Below, piece after piece: positions 7,852 to 16,543 of a stretch of DNA of 64,000 bases. Location: the NCBI GenBank assembly GCA_014381825.1, contig JACNKX010000081.1, positions 1-64,000 of the forward strand, given 5' to 3'. The number at the start of each line of letters is the position of its first letter. The stretch's first letter is position 1. The translations under genes and the position numbers were made by a program. Under the pieces are notes generated by a model that worked only from the letters and a program-made list of their open reading frames with translations, was not told the origin of the DNA and did not search any database. This DNA is from Planctomycetota bacterium. Its GTDB lineage: Bacteria > Planctomycetota > Planctomycetia > Pirellulales > Pirellulaceae.

Positions 7852-10803
7852 TCAAATCTGCGACTCAGCCTGCCACGTGGCGTCAGGCAAGTATCGATGG
7901 AACTCTCCGGTATCCGGATCGACGGCGACCAGGTTGACCCATTGGTTGTGAAACAAGTGTTGTAATAGCGTGTGTTTGGCAATGATGTTAGTGATGCGGT
8001 CCGTCGGCGCTTCCAGGATTGCCAGCAGCCGCACCGGTTCGTGATAGTGTCGGCGGCCGTCGTTCACGCTTTGCAATGGCAAGCCGGATTGCAGGTCGCC
8101 ATGAGCACCGTGCATCACACCGACTCCCCCGACTACGTTGTGCGTTACTTTGCTGCCGCTGCCATAGACCGCTGGATCGACCGCCGAAAAGTAGTATTCC
8201 ATGCTAATCCACTGCGCGACGACGAGCGGGGCGTTCATGAGCGCTTCCAAAATCGTTCCTTCAGGATCGGAGTCCGGATCATAGGAGTGCAGAAACGCGC
8301 GTCCGCCCAAGTCGAGCCCTTTTGTCAGCGTCCGTCGGCCGAGGATGAATGCCGCGTTGCTCGAAAGTCCCCACTCTGGCCGGACGTTTGCCCAGTCGAC
8401 GGTGCGCGAGACCATATGATCCGCCGCGGCCTGAGGTGAGATCTCCGTTGGAGCATGCGGGATTCGATGGCATCGTTCAAGAGCCTGTTTAGCGCCAGCC
8501 TCTTTCAGGTCCTCGATCACTGAACGCAAGTCTTCGGCATGGCTCTCCGGCACATCTTCAATGTCATAGAACGAAACTTGATCGGTCGCCGTGTTGTGTT
8601 TGCCAGCCAGGAACCACGTGTCGTCTGGGATGTCGAGACCGTTTGCTTTCATTGCCTCGCGGACACTCGGTTGATTGCCCATCGCGGCGAAAACGCGCGC
8701 GTTCGGATCGCCGTGCCCGCCGCCGCAAGCGCCACAGTTGTACGCCGCAAAATACGGATTATTGTCCGCGTTGCTGCCATGGCCACAGAGTACGATGAAG
8801 CGGCCAAAGTTTTTCGTCAAACCAAACGCCCGAAGCCCCTTCTCGACAAACGTCGCTTGTTCAGCCACGCTGAATCCATGCGGCAGCCCCTCGGAAGCAT
8901 CGCCTTCACCATCATCGTCCCGATCGATTGGTATCCGCGTCGCGACCGAGCGCGAAAACCACTCGACCGACCGCGCTTTGATCGACTCATAAGGCTTGCT
9001 CAAGAACGTCTTGCCAATCAATCGCGCGCTATAGAACAAACCTAGCGCGTCGATCAACATCATCGAGCCAACGGGATTGCTTTTTAGATCATGAAACAGG
9101 TGTTCGCCGAGACGGTTGAATCGCGACGCCGCGCCATACGTTGTCAGTGACTCATCCTGACCAGTACGCGGCTCCTCATGAACTTCAAATCCCGGTGCTG
9201 CAATCACGGGGCACAACGCCGCCTGTCCGTCATTGTCGAACGCCCGAAAGCTGATTGGCAAGCCAAAGAAACCAGCGAAACCAAAAGTCTCGTACGGCCC
9301 TTGCGCTTCGACGTGCCGGCGAAACGACTCGGAACGCGCGTCGATGCACAACACGAATTGAGCCCGTGGCCGTTCTTGCGCCTCAGCGATCTTGCCACGA
9401 TGATCGGCCAGTCGTGCAAGCAATCGTTCACGATAACTTGTCTCCAGCGCGTGCAACCAGACCAGCCCGTGCCGGTCCGAGGGAAAATCATCCAACCATC
9501 CAAGCAACGTTGCGATGTCCGACGCAGCAAGACTTTTGATGTCATCAGGCCGCAGTCCAAGGAATTGCGCGAGATGAAACAAGCGCCACCCATCTTTGCA
9601 AATCGCGGCCGTTTCGAGATCTACCGAATGCGAGTCGTTGACCAGTTGTCGAAACTCGTCGGAGTTGTTTTGCCAGTAATTGACTAGCGAGGAAAGGGTC
9701 CCTTCGATTCCCCATCGGCGACGACAAAACGCTTCGACAAGTTCTGCTTCATAAAAGAGACAGACTGCGAGATATTGAACCGGATCAATCCTTCGCTGCT
9801 TTTGAGCCGGATAACTCGGGTTGTCGCCCAGCCAGCGGATGAATCCCGACCAGCCGGGCAATTGGGCCAGCATCCGCGACAAATACTCCACGCGACGCTC
9901 GGCGGGAATACCGAGCCGATCAAGGCCGAGTGCGATGGCATCTTCCGGCGTATCGGGCAACTCGCGGATCTTTTTCGCAATTCGTTTGATGCCCACCAAA
10001 CGGCCGGACCAATCCCGTGTCGCCAGGTCGCGCCAGATTTGGTAAAAGCCTTGTTTGCGATCTGGCATTTCCCACCCCGACATACCTTCGTCGAGAAATG
10101 CGGCGTTCCATTTGATCATCTGATCATTGATCTGGTCGACGATTGTGGCTGCTGCGAGCGACCCAAGCCAATCGCTGATCGTTCGATCGATGGGAAGCAT
10201 GATTTCGGGGTCATCCGCCTCTTCATCGGACCGATCCATCTTGCTCACCGCTGCCAGCGAACTGTCCCAAAGCTCGCGAATGAAGGATGGGTCGACGTCT
10301 TGATCTGTCTGACAGTCGTCCGGCAAGTCGTTTCGAAGTCGCGTTGTCGCCTTTCCTGCGCTCAGCGTCCAGTCCAACAAATCTGAAGCCAACGAGTCTA
10401 GACCGAACAATAAGTGCAAACGCTGCACGTGCAATGCCTCGACTTGCTGGTTGCCAATTGAAACAGATTGCTTCGTGGCATGAGGGCCAACCTCTTGCAG
10501 CGCTTGACGAACCGCATCGTCCGAGATGCTTCCATCGCGATACACCTGACGATATTCATCATTTGGGATGTACCCGTTGCCCCCCAGAACGTTTTTTGCC
10601 TTACGCACCGCGTCGTCAAACGGCAAAGATTCCCAGCCGCGAAGTGGATTGCGATAAGCAAACGTCTTCATCGGCCAGGACTGGGCAATCGGCTTACACG
10701 CCTCCGCGACCTCATCGCGCACGCGATTCCGTTCTTCTGGGGAAAGCTGCATCGCGCCCTCACCCAATACGCTGTGGTTTTCAAGGTCGGGAAGTAATTG
10801 CAT
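7852..10803 (-). CDS. dabA: DabA-type inorganic carbon transporter subunit (DUF2309)
   Basis: A 983-residue protein of the DUF2309/UPF0753 family, normal length being 800-1100. DabA is a soluble, beta-carbonic-anhydrase-like zinc protein that works with a NuoL-like membrane partner (DabB) to draw CO2 into the bicarbonate pool using the ion gradient. Zinc-site residues are visible: C486 and D488 in FVLCIDARSE, H675 in VLCGHGSNAD and C690 in AAYNCGACGGG. The 2- and 15-residue spacings match characterised DabA. No membrane helix or signal is seen, so it should be cytoplasmic and membrane-associated. It lies 49 nt after the SulP gene and before mrpE. The usual adjacent single dabB is absent; three candidate partners (MrpD-, NuoL- and NuoM-like) follow. 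Confidence 0.92.
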   Translation of the reverse strand: MQLLPDLENHSVLGEGAMQLSPEERNRVRDEVAEACKPIAQSWPMKTFAYRNPLRGWESLPFDDAVRKAKNVLGGNGYIPNDEYRQVYRDGSISDDAVRQALQEVGPHATKQSVSIGNQQVEALHVQRLHLLFGLDSLASDLLDWTLSAGKATTRLRNDLPDDCQTDQDVDPSFIRELWDSSLAAVSKMDRSDEEADDPEIMLPIDRTISDWLGSLAAATIVDQINDQMIKWNAAFLDEGMSGWEMPDRKQGFYQIWRDLATRDWSGRLVGIKRIAKKIRELPDTPEDAIALGLDRLGIPAERRVEYLSRMLAQLPGWSGFIRWLGDNPSYPAQKQRRIDPVQYLAVCLFYEAELVEAFCRRRWGIEGTLSSLVNYWQNNSDEFRQLVNDSHSVDLETAAICKDGWRLFHLAQFLGLRPDDIKSLAASDIATLLGWLDDFPSDRHGLVWLHALETSYRERLLARLADHRGKIAEAQERPRAQFVLCIDARSESFRRHVEAQGPYETFGFAGFFGLPISFRAFDNDGQAALCPVIAAPGFEVHEEPRTGQDESLTTYGAASRFNRLGEHLFHDLKSNPVGSMMLIDALGLFYSARLIGKTFLSKPYESIKARSVEWFSRSVATRIPIDRDDDGEGDASEGLPHGFSVAEQATFVEKGLRAFGLTKNFGRFIVLCGHGSNADNNPYFAAYNCGACGGGHGDPNARVFAAMGNQPSVREAMKANGLDIPDDTWFLAGKHNTATDQVSFYDIEDVPESHAEDLRSVIEDLKEAGAKQALERCHRIPHAPTEISPQAAADHMVSRTVDWANVRPEWGLSSNAAFILGRRTLTKGLDLGGRAFLHSYDPDSDPEGTILEALMNAPLVVAQWISMEYYFSAVDPAVYGSGSKVTHNVVGGVGVMHGAHGDLQSGLPLQSVNDGRRHYHEPVRLLAILEAPTDRITNIIAKHTLLQHLFHNQWVNLVAVDPDTGEFHRYLPDATWQAESQI

Positions 10804-10852
10804 GGTTCGTTCCGCTGGTGCAGCAACTGAAACAAGGAATGAAGCCGCGTCG

Positions 10853-12241
10853 TCAATCCTCTCGAACGACTGAAACGGTTTCGATGGGTTCCAGATCCGG
10901 GACGGTAAACTTCAATCGCACCAAGTAAAACAAGGCGGTGAAGACAATCACCGCAGTATTCAAGTCCTTCACTAAAGTGACCACCGCCGTGCCCGCAATG
11001 AAAAACATCTCGCGGTGGCCCACGTCGAACAACCCGGTTGGATCGCGTCTTCCCAACAGTCGCCGGACATAAATCACACACGGTCGCCAGTCGAAAACGT
11101 CGTAGCCGACCTTGAAGAGAATCCCAGTAAACACGGCCACCGGGATGGTGCTGATGTAATCCTGAAAAATGAGCATCTCGACGAGCGCGAAGATGCCCAC
11201 CGCCACGCCCGCAACCCGCCATGTCGCGCCTTCGTTGAGGATCAACACCGATCGGATCGTGGCCTGCGCGCCGGGGATGCCGCCCAAGCAAGCCACCGCG
11301 GCATTTGCGGCGCCCTGCGCGGCGAGTTCCTGATTCTGCTTGGTCCGCTCATCGCGGCCAAACTCCTCGGTCATCTTCTTGTCCACGACCAACGACGTCA
11401 AAAGCGTGTCCAGATAGCACAGCATCGTCAATTGCAAAGCGAACGGAATCGCGAGCCAAACCAGTTGCGCGCTCCAGTCGGTCGGCACGTTTTTTTGCAC
11501 AACGGCAACCCAAGCGCCAACCGAATTCTCGATCTTCTCGGTTTGCACCATCTGGATATCGACACTCATCAATTGCACGACAATAGTCACCGCGAGAATC
11601 GCGATCAGCGTTCCAGGAGGAATAAAGGCCCTCCAGCGAGAAGAGAAACGGCGAGTAACCATCGGAACGGCAAAGGCAATCGCCAATGCGGACAATGCCA
11701 CGGCAATGTTGACAGCCAGCGCCCCGGAAAGCCGTTCCTGACCGCCGAGGCCGAACAGCTTCTTTGTCTGATCGACCCAAATCAGAATCGCAATGCCGTT
11801 CATGAATCCGGAAATGACCACCTTGGGAACGATTTGAATAAACCGTCCCAAACGACAAATCGCCGCGATGACCAGAATGACGCCGCAAAGAATGAGTACA
11901 AGGTTGACGAACTGCACGGGGTCGGCGCCCGGAAATGCCTCAAGCAGGCCTTTCCCCGCATACTGACGCGTCGACGCCGCGTACGCCATGATCAGCACCA
12001 TCACGGCGGTCATGGGAGCGGTGGGTCCCGAGGTCTGAACGCGCGTGCCGCCGAACAGGGCCGTGATCAGTGCGATGATCCCGGCCGAGAGGATCCCTGC
12101 AAAGGCCCCTCGCTCGGACAGAATTCCGAAAGCCGCGCCAAGACTGATCGCCACGAAACTGACCGCCAGGCCTGCGACAAGATTCTTGGCCAGTTCGCCT
12201 GCGAAGTTTGAATTAGAATTCTGCAAAGAATCCGTTGCCAT
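10853..12241 (-). CDS. SulP-family anion transporter lacking STAS domain
   Basis: A 462-residue membrane transporter. The N-terminal region LVAGLAVSFVAISLGAAFGIL and GGTRVQTSGPTAPM carry the SulP core signature, and LGGIPGAQATIRSVLIL is the helix 8-10 region. SulP proteins carry sulfate, bicarbonate or other anions; BicA of cyanobacteria is a Na+/bicarbonate symporter of this family. After the last hydrophobic segment only about 20 residues remain (LEPIETVSVVRED), so the cytoplasmic STAS domain is missing. Position between a beta-carbonic anhydrase and dabA supports bicarbonate as substrate; this is inference from context. Confidence 0.87.
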   Translation of the reverse strand: MATDSLQNSNSNFAGELAKNLVAGLAVSFVAISLGAAFGILSERGAFAGILSAGIIALITALFGGTRVQTSGPTAPMTAVMVLIMAYAASTRQYAGKGLLEAFPGADPVQFVNLVLILCGVILVIAAICRLGRFIQIVPKVVISGFMNGIAILIWVDQTKKLFGLGGQERLSGALAVNIAVALSALAIAFAVPMVTRRFSSRWRAFIPPGTLIAILAVTIVVQLMSVDIQMVQTEKIENSVGAWVAVVQKNVPTDWSAQLVWLAIPFALQLTMLCYLDTLLTSLVVDKKMTEEFGRDERTKQNQELAAQGAANAAVACLGGIPGAQATIRSVLILNEGATWRVAGVAVGIFALVEMLIFQDYISTIPVAVFTGILFKVGYDVFDWRPCVIYVRRLLGRRDPTGLFDVGHREMFFIAGTAVVTLVKDLNTAVIVFTALFYLVRLKFTVPDLEPIETVSVVRED

Positions 12242-12359
12242 ACATCCGATCCCTTATTCACTCTCTGATGACTGAGAAGTCTAGAGGCAGTTTCAAAATA
12301 TCATTGGTTCGCGGAGGTGTATTCCGACGATTCACTGGTGTAACTCATGACCATGTTTC

Positions 12360-13025
12360 CTAGATGGACGGCAATTCGCGCGTGGCGGCTGGAGCGGTGA
12401 AGCCTGCTCCTTCAATGAGGACGAACTGACCAACTTGAGGGCGATAGCCGCAGACCTGTCCTGTCTCGAACTCGTAGACCCAGCCGTGAAGATTCAGCGT
12501 CTTCCTGCCCAATGCCGCGGCAACCGTCGGATGCGTTCGCACGTGTTCCAGTTGGACAAGTACGTTTTCTTCCACCGTTGCCGTCAAGCGGGCGTTCGCT
12601 TCCGAAATGTGTTCGTAGTTCTCTTGCATGATGCGCTGCGTGGAATCGGCGTAGGACAGCCAACTGCGCACCGCCGGAAGATCATCGAGCTTGCCCGGAT
12701 CGAGTACGCCTTTCATCGCTCCGCAATGCGAGTGGCCGCAGATCACGATATCCTTGACCCCCAGGGCACTCACTGCGAATTCGATGGTCGCCGCTTCACC
12801 GCCATTGAGCGTCCCGTAAGGTGGAACAATGTTGCCGGCATTGCGCATGATGAACAGCTCTCCCGGTTCGGTTTGCGTCAACAGCGACGGATCGATCCGC
12901 GAGTCGGAGCAAGTGATAAACAACGCCAACGGATGCTGGCCATCGATCAGCGTTTCGAACAATCGCTGCTTTGAACTGAAGATGTCTGTCTGAAACTGAT
13001 GAATGCCTTCAACGAGCTTTTGCAT
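12360..13025 (-). CDS. beta-carbonic anhydrase
   Basis: A 221-residue beta-class carbonic anhydrase interconverting CO2 and bicarbonate. Zinc ligands C39, H98 and C101 lie in ITCSDSRID and [12 protein letters not shown], and the D41/R43 dyad is present. The ORF track start at 13172 adds 49 residues without family similarity; ATG at 13023-13025 ([10 protein letters not shown]) has GGAGAT upstream and begins at the family's usual place. No signal peptide is seen with this start, so it should be cytoplasmic. It is 118 nt upstream of the SulP gene on the same strand and would equilibrate imported bicarbonate or CO2. Confidence 0.93.
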   Translation of the reverse strand: MQKLVEGIHQFQTDIFSSKQRLFETLIDGQHPLALFITCSDSRIDPSLLTQTEPGELFIMRNAGNIVPPYGTLNGGEAATIEFAVSALGVKDIVICGHSHCGAMKGVLDPGKLDDLPAVRSWLSYADSTQRIMQENYEHISEANARLTATVEENVLVQLEHVRTHPTVAAALGRKTLNLHGWVYEFETGQVCGYRPQVGQFVLIEGAGFTAPAATRELPSI

Positions 13026-13219
13026 GAATGGGATCTCCACGGCATTTGTCGGTGTAAGAGGACTTCGCGCTAGAAATCCACGGCAACGCGACTGTCGCAG
13101 TATTGGCGGAAAATGTGAATCTGACCGGCAGCCACCACAGCCGAATCGAATGGACTCAGCAGGCGCGAACAATTACCTTAACATTGGCGGGAACGCGATC
13201 CCCAGAGAAAGAGCGCAGC

Positions 13220-13618
13220 CTAAATCAGTAAAGGCGCGCAGAGGTCATTGGCTAGCTGATGGCCAACAATCCCAATGAAACTGGCGTGACAAGCGATTCG
13301 ATGAAGCCGATTGCCGGTCTCACGTGGTCGACTGTGGCCATTGTAGTGTCGGTCGTTTGAGCGTCGGCGTTCCGAAGAACACACAATCTGTTCTTTCTCA
13401 GAGTTCTCCTCGTCCTCTTCGCTAGGGTATTCTCCCTCAGCGAATTCCACGCACGTCACAACTCCATGCTGAGATATCGGGACGAGGACGACGGCGCAAA
13501 GACAGATCAACACCGATACCCGACGTAACAAGGCCAGCCGTGTTGTCCATCTTAATCTGAGCGCCATCAACGCCTGCCATTTCGGAAATTCGAGTAGCTG
13601 CCACAGTTTGGCAATCAC
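13220..13618 (-). CDS. small single-helix membrane protein, unknown
   Basis: A 132-codon ORF upstream of, and on the same strand as, the carbonic anhydrase. It has a basic N-terminus, one hydrophobic helix (VSVLICLCAVVLVPI), a highly acidic stretch (EGEYPSEEDEENSEKEQ), a basic patch and a C-terminus ending GHQLANDLCAPLLI. I recall planctomycete hypothetical proteins with this layout and a GHQLANGL-type C-terminus, but cannot confirm it here. The true start could be the ATG at 13570 (MALRLRWTT). It may be the first gene of the carbon-uptake operon. If it is not real, 13,026-13,877 is non-coding. Confidence 0.5.
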   Translation of the reverse strand: MIAKLWQLLEFPKWQALMALRLRWTTRLALLRRVSVLICLCAVVLVPISQHGVVTCVEFAEGEYPSEEDEENSEKEQIVCSSERRRSNDRHYNGHSRPRETGNRLHRIACHASFIGIVGHQLANDLCAPLLI

Positions 13619-13877
13619 GTTCTTGTACGATAATTCTTGAGAACTGTCAAAACCGGATTCGCCCGCTGAGATTTAGATTCCAAATAACCGCGTTGAAGTC
13701 AAGATCACCCAGCTCAAGTCCTGCAAAAGACGCGGATCACTGGTTGCGCCACAGAGTGCTTAGCACGGAAATAATCTGCGGCTTTGGATAATTAGAACAC
13801 TGAGTGTCCAATATGCTATCGCTTATGCATCATGAAGGTAAGTTGACCAACATCCCCCATTCGATAAAGGAGCCACT

Positions 13878-14228
13878 ATGCCCAAAAAGAACTTCCTATG
13901 CATCCAGCGAAGTCTGCCGGCGCAACCAGGGAAATGCGAAGCACCATCTCCAGCACAAATGGAAGAGATGTACGCGAAATTCAACGCCTGGAGAGAAACG
14001 TTCCAGGAAAATATCGTCGACATGGGAGGGAAACTGGGGGGAGGCGGGAAAATCGTCACTTCAGAGGGTGCAACTGATGGGCCTTTCGTAGAAGCAAAAG
14101 AGGTGATCGGTGGCTATATGATCGTCTCCGCGGAAAACATGGAAGAGGCGGTCGAGGTAGCTCGTCAGAGCCCGGGAGTCGCAATGCCCGGCTCAAGCGT
14201 TGAGGTTAGGGAGATCAGCACTCCTTGA
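13878..14228 (+). CDS. DGPF-motif YCII-related protein
   Basis: A 116-residue protein of the YCII-related superfamily. The GATDGPFVEAKEVIGGYMIV stretch carries the DGPF motif that defines the partners of ECF42 sigma factors. ATG at 13878 has AAGGAG 6 nt upstream, one of the better ribosome sites in the window. Its stop overlaps the TTG start of the sigma factor gene by 4 nt. The biochemical role of DGPF proteins is not established; genomic pairing with ECF42 is the main clue. Confidence 0.87.
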   Translation: MPKKNFLCIQRSLPAQPGKCEAPSPAQMEEMYAKFNAWRETFQENIVDMGGKLGGGGKIVTSEGATDGPFVEAKEVIGGYMIVSAENMEEAVEVARQSPGVAMPGSSVEVREISTP

Positions 14229-15481
14229 CTACGCCTAAACTGGTTGAGCACTTCTTCCGGCATGAATACGGCCGGCTAGTTGCGATGCTGTCGCGCCGGG
14301 TGGGCGTGCAATACATCGAGGCGGTTGAGGACGCCGTTCAGTCCGCCTTGATGAAAGCACTCGAGTCCTGGACGATTACGGGTTTGCCAGACAATCCATC
14401 GGCCTGGGTATTTCGGGTGGCGCACAACGATCTCATGGGAGAGTTGCGCCAACGGACGGGCCGTCGACGCATCTTGGAGAATTACGCGGAAGAATCCAGT
14501 GGTACTACTGAGAACGGTCCGGAGCACTTCTTGGCGGACGAAGTTCGTGATGACCTGTTGCGGATGCTATTTGTCTGCTGCGACGAGGAAATCCCGGCGG
14601 AATCACAACTGGTGTTTGCTCTGAAGACCCTGTGCGGCTTCAGCGTTGGGGAGATTGCGATTCGGCTGTTTACCAGAGAAGCAAATGTTTACAAGCGTCT
14701 GGGTCGAGCCCGCAGCCGGTTGCGACAACTCTCGACTGGCCCCGGTGAGCTCATCGGCCCACAGTACTCTTCGCGACTTCCCAGCGTAAACAAGATTCTG
14801 TACGTGCTGTTCACGGAGGGCTACCTTTCTTCCCACGCCGAGATGGCCATCCGCCGCGAGCTCTGTGACGAAGCGATACGGCTGGCTGTCATCATGGCGG
14901 AACATCCAACGGGCCAGGTTCCGGAAACTTATGCGTTATTGGCTTTGATGAATCTGCACGTGGCGCGGATGACCGCTCGCCAAGACGGTTCCGGGGGCTT
15001 GCTTCTTCTGGAGGAACAAGACAGAGCGCTCTGGGACCGGCAGAGAATTCAGGTGGGGTTGGAGTGGTTGGCAAAATCCGCGGGGGGTGACAACTTTTCT
15101 CGCTATCACGCGGAAGCCGGGATTGCGGCGGAACACTGCCTCGCTCCGTCGTTTCAGGAAACTCGATGGGACAGAGTGGTGGAGTGTTACTCGCTGCTGG
15201 AGCGAAACGCACCGTCCGCAATACACAAAATGAACCGTGCAGTGGCTATTGCAGAGTGGCAAGGCCCCGACGCGGGACTCGCTGTTCTCAAGGGCTTTGA
15301 ACCGCCCGCTTGGCTTGTCGGCTCCTACTTATGGGCTTCGGTACTGGCCGATTTGCATCGGCGCTGCGGAAATACCGATGCGGCGAGACGCTATCGGGAT
15401 GAAGCATTCAAATCGGCTCCCACTCTGGCGGTGAAGGAGCTTTTGCAGCGACGACTCCAGACTGGAAGCCCTGGCCGATAA
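14225..15481 (+). CDS. ECF42-type RNA polymerase sigma factor with C-terminal extension
   Basis: A 418-residue ECF sigma factor, much longer than usual (about 190). Sigma-2 is at about residues 10-80 (AVEDAVQSALMKALESW), sigma-4 at about 110-170 (CGFSVGEIAIRLFTREANVYKRLGRAR), followed by a 230-residue helical C-terminal region of the DUF6596/TPR-like type seen in ECF42. That extension is thought to replace a classical anti-sigma factor in controlling activity. TTG at 14225 overlaps the upstream stop as TTGA, so translation is probably coupled. No anti-sigma gene is adjacent. Confidence 0.9.
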   Translation: MTTPKLVEHFFRHEYGRLVAMLSRRVGVQYIEAVEDAVQSALMKALESWTITGLPDNPSAWVFRVAHNDLMGELRQRTGRRRILENYAEESSGTTENGPEHFLADEVRDDLLRMLFVCCDEEIPAESQLVFALKTLCGFSVGEIAIRLFTREANVYKRLGRARSRLRQLSTGPGELIGPQYSSRLPSVNKILYVLFTEGYLSSHAEMAIRRELCDEAIRLAVIMAEHPTGQVPETYALLALMNLHVARMTARQDGSGGLLLLEEQDRALWDRQRIQVGLEWLAKSAGGDNFSRYHAEAGIAAEHCLAPSFQETRWDRVVECYSLLERNAPSAIHKMNRAVAIAEWQGPDAGLAVLKGFEPPAWLVGSYLWASVLADLHRRCGNTDAARRYRDEAFKSAPTLAVKELLQRRLQTGSPGR

Positions 15482-15511
15482 ACGCGGAAAAGGCCAATCC
15501 TAGGATACCGC

Positions 15512-15553
15512 ATATTGCGCGTTATATTGCGCGTTCAGATATTGCGCGTTCAG
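15512..15553. repeat. three copies of ATATTGCGCGTT
   Basis: The 12-mer ATATTGCGCGTT occurs at 15512, 15524 and 15539. The last two copies are followed by CAG, and the third is 15 nt after the second. The array lies in the 242-nt gap between the two sigma factor genes, about 170 nt upstream of the second. It is AT/GC-alternating and could be a binding-site cluster or a slippage-prone tandem repeat. Confidence 0.85.
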
Positions 15554-15723
15554 AATCAATTGCGATACACTTGAGAATCCTTTCTTTGAAGTAATCCCCG
15601 GGAATGAATCGACCGAAACCGACGCAGCCGCACGTTCAGACAAACAATCGGCACCTGCCTGGTTCTGGTTGGCTGCAGTAGGAATCGCGACGTGTCTTAG
15701 CAAGCAGCGGATGATATACGGCA

Positions 15724-16473
15724 ATGCCTAAAAATGAGTCTCACCGAGAACCGATCGCCCGCGAGCGGCACTTCGCCACGACGCACTGGAGCATCGTCGT
15801 TGCGGCGGGGGATGCCAGTCGTGAGGGTGCACAGGATGCTCTCTCACAACTTTGTGAGGCCTACTGGTATCCGCTTTACGCGTACGTGCGGCGGCGAGGC
15901 CATTCCGCGCCGGATGCTCAGGATTTGACACAGGCGTTCTTCGCGCGGCTGCTAGAAAAGCAATCCTTGCGCGTTGCGAAGCGCGAGCGTGGCAAGTTCC
16001 GTTCGTTTCTCTTGGCGTCGCTCGATCATTTTCTGGCCAACGAGTACAATCGTGCTCGCGCGCAAAAACGGGGCGGCGACCGCGTGCATCTCTCGCTCGA
16101 CGTGGCTGCCGGAGAATCCCGCGTCAATTTGGAGCCGGCGCACGATTTGACGCCTGAGCGGCTTTACGAGCGACAATGGGCGCTGACGCTGCTGGAATTG
16201 GTGATTTGCCGGATGGAAGCCGAATACCAAGAGGCTGGCAAGGCACGGCAGTTCGAGTTGTTTAAAGACGTCTTGGGCGGCGGTCGCGAGCGTTTACGCT
16301 ATGTTGAGATTGCCGCAGAACTCGATATGAGTGTTGAGAACGCACGGCAGGGAGCTCATCGCATGCGAAAACGCTACCGGGCGCTGTTACGAGAAGAAGT
16401 GGCTCGCACCGTTGTCGATCCGAGCGACGTGGACGAGGAATTGGCCAATTTGTTCGAGGCGCTGGGGAATTGA
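15724..16473 (+). CDS. ECF RNA polymerase sigma factor
   Basis: A 249-residue sigma-70-family ECF protein beginning with the planctomycete-typical HFATTHWSIVVAAGD. Sigma-2 is around residues 40-105 (AYWYPLYAYVRRRGHSAPDAQDLTQAFFARLLE) and sigma-4 around 180-235 (YVEIAAELDMSVENARQGAHRMRKRYRALL). It is followed 70 nt later by a Ser/Thr kinase gene in the same direction, a pairing typical of planctomycete ECF groups linked to kinases. Regulation by that kinase is inference. No anti-sigma factor is present. Confidence 0.88.
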   Translation: MPKNESHREPIARERHFATTHWSIVVAAGDASREGAQDALSQLCEAYWYPLYAYVRRRGHSAPDAQDLTQAFFARLLEKQSLRVAKRERGKFRSFLLASLDHFLANEYNRARAQKRGGDRVHLSLDVAAGESRVNLEPAHDLTPERLYERQWALTLLELVICRMEAEYQEAGKARQFELFKDVLGGGRERLRYVEIAAELDMSVENARQGAHRMRKRYRALLREEVARTVVDPSDVDEELANLFEALGN

Positions 16474-16543
16474 CTTTTTCTGTCACATCCGCTGAAGCTT
16501 GCTTTAGATAAGGGTAGAGACCTAGCAAACAAGGAACTCTGCC

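Noticed and set aside
11015-12211. 398-codon plus-strand ORF opposite the SulP gene
   Set aside because: Very rich in His, Arg, Asn and Gln, as expected from reading a membrane-protein gene backwards; no domains.
15512-15553. CRISPR-like array
   Set aside because: Repeats are 12 nt, directly adjacent or 3 nt apart, with no spacers and no cas genes.
15500-15724. 74-codon minus-strand ORF
   Set aside because: Its N-AQY repeats only translate the ATATTGCGCGTT array; no other protein-like features.
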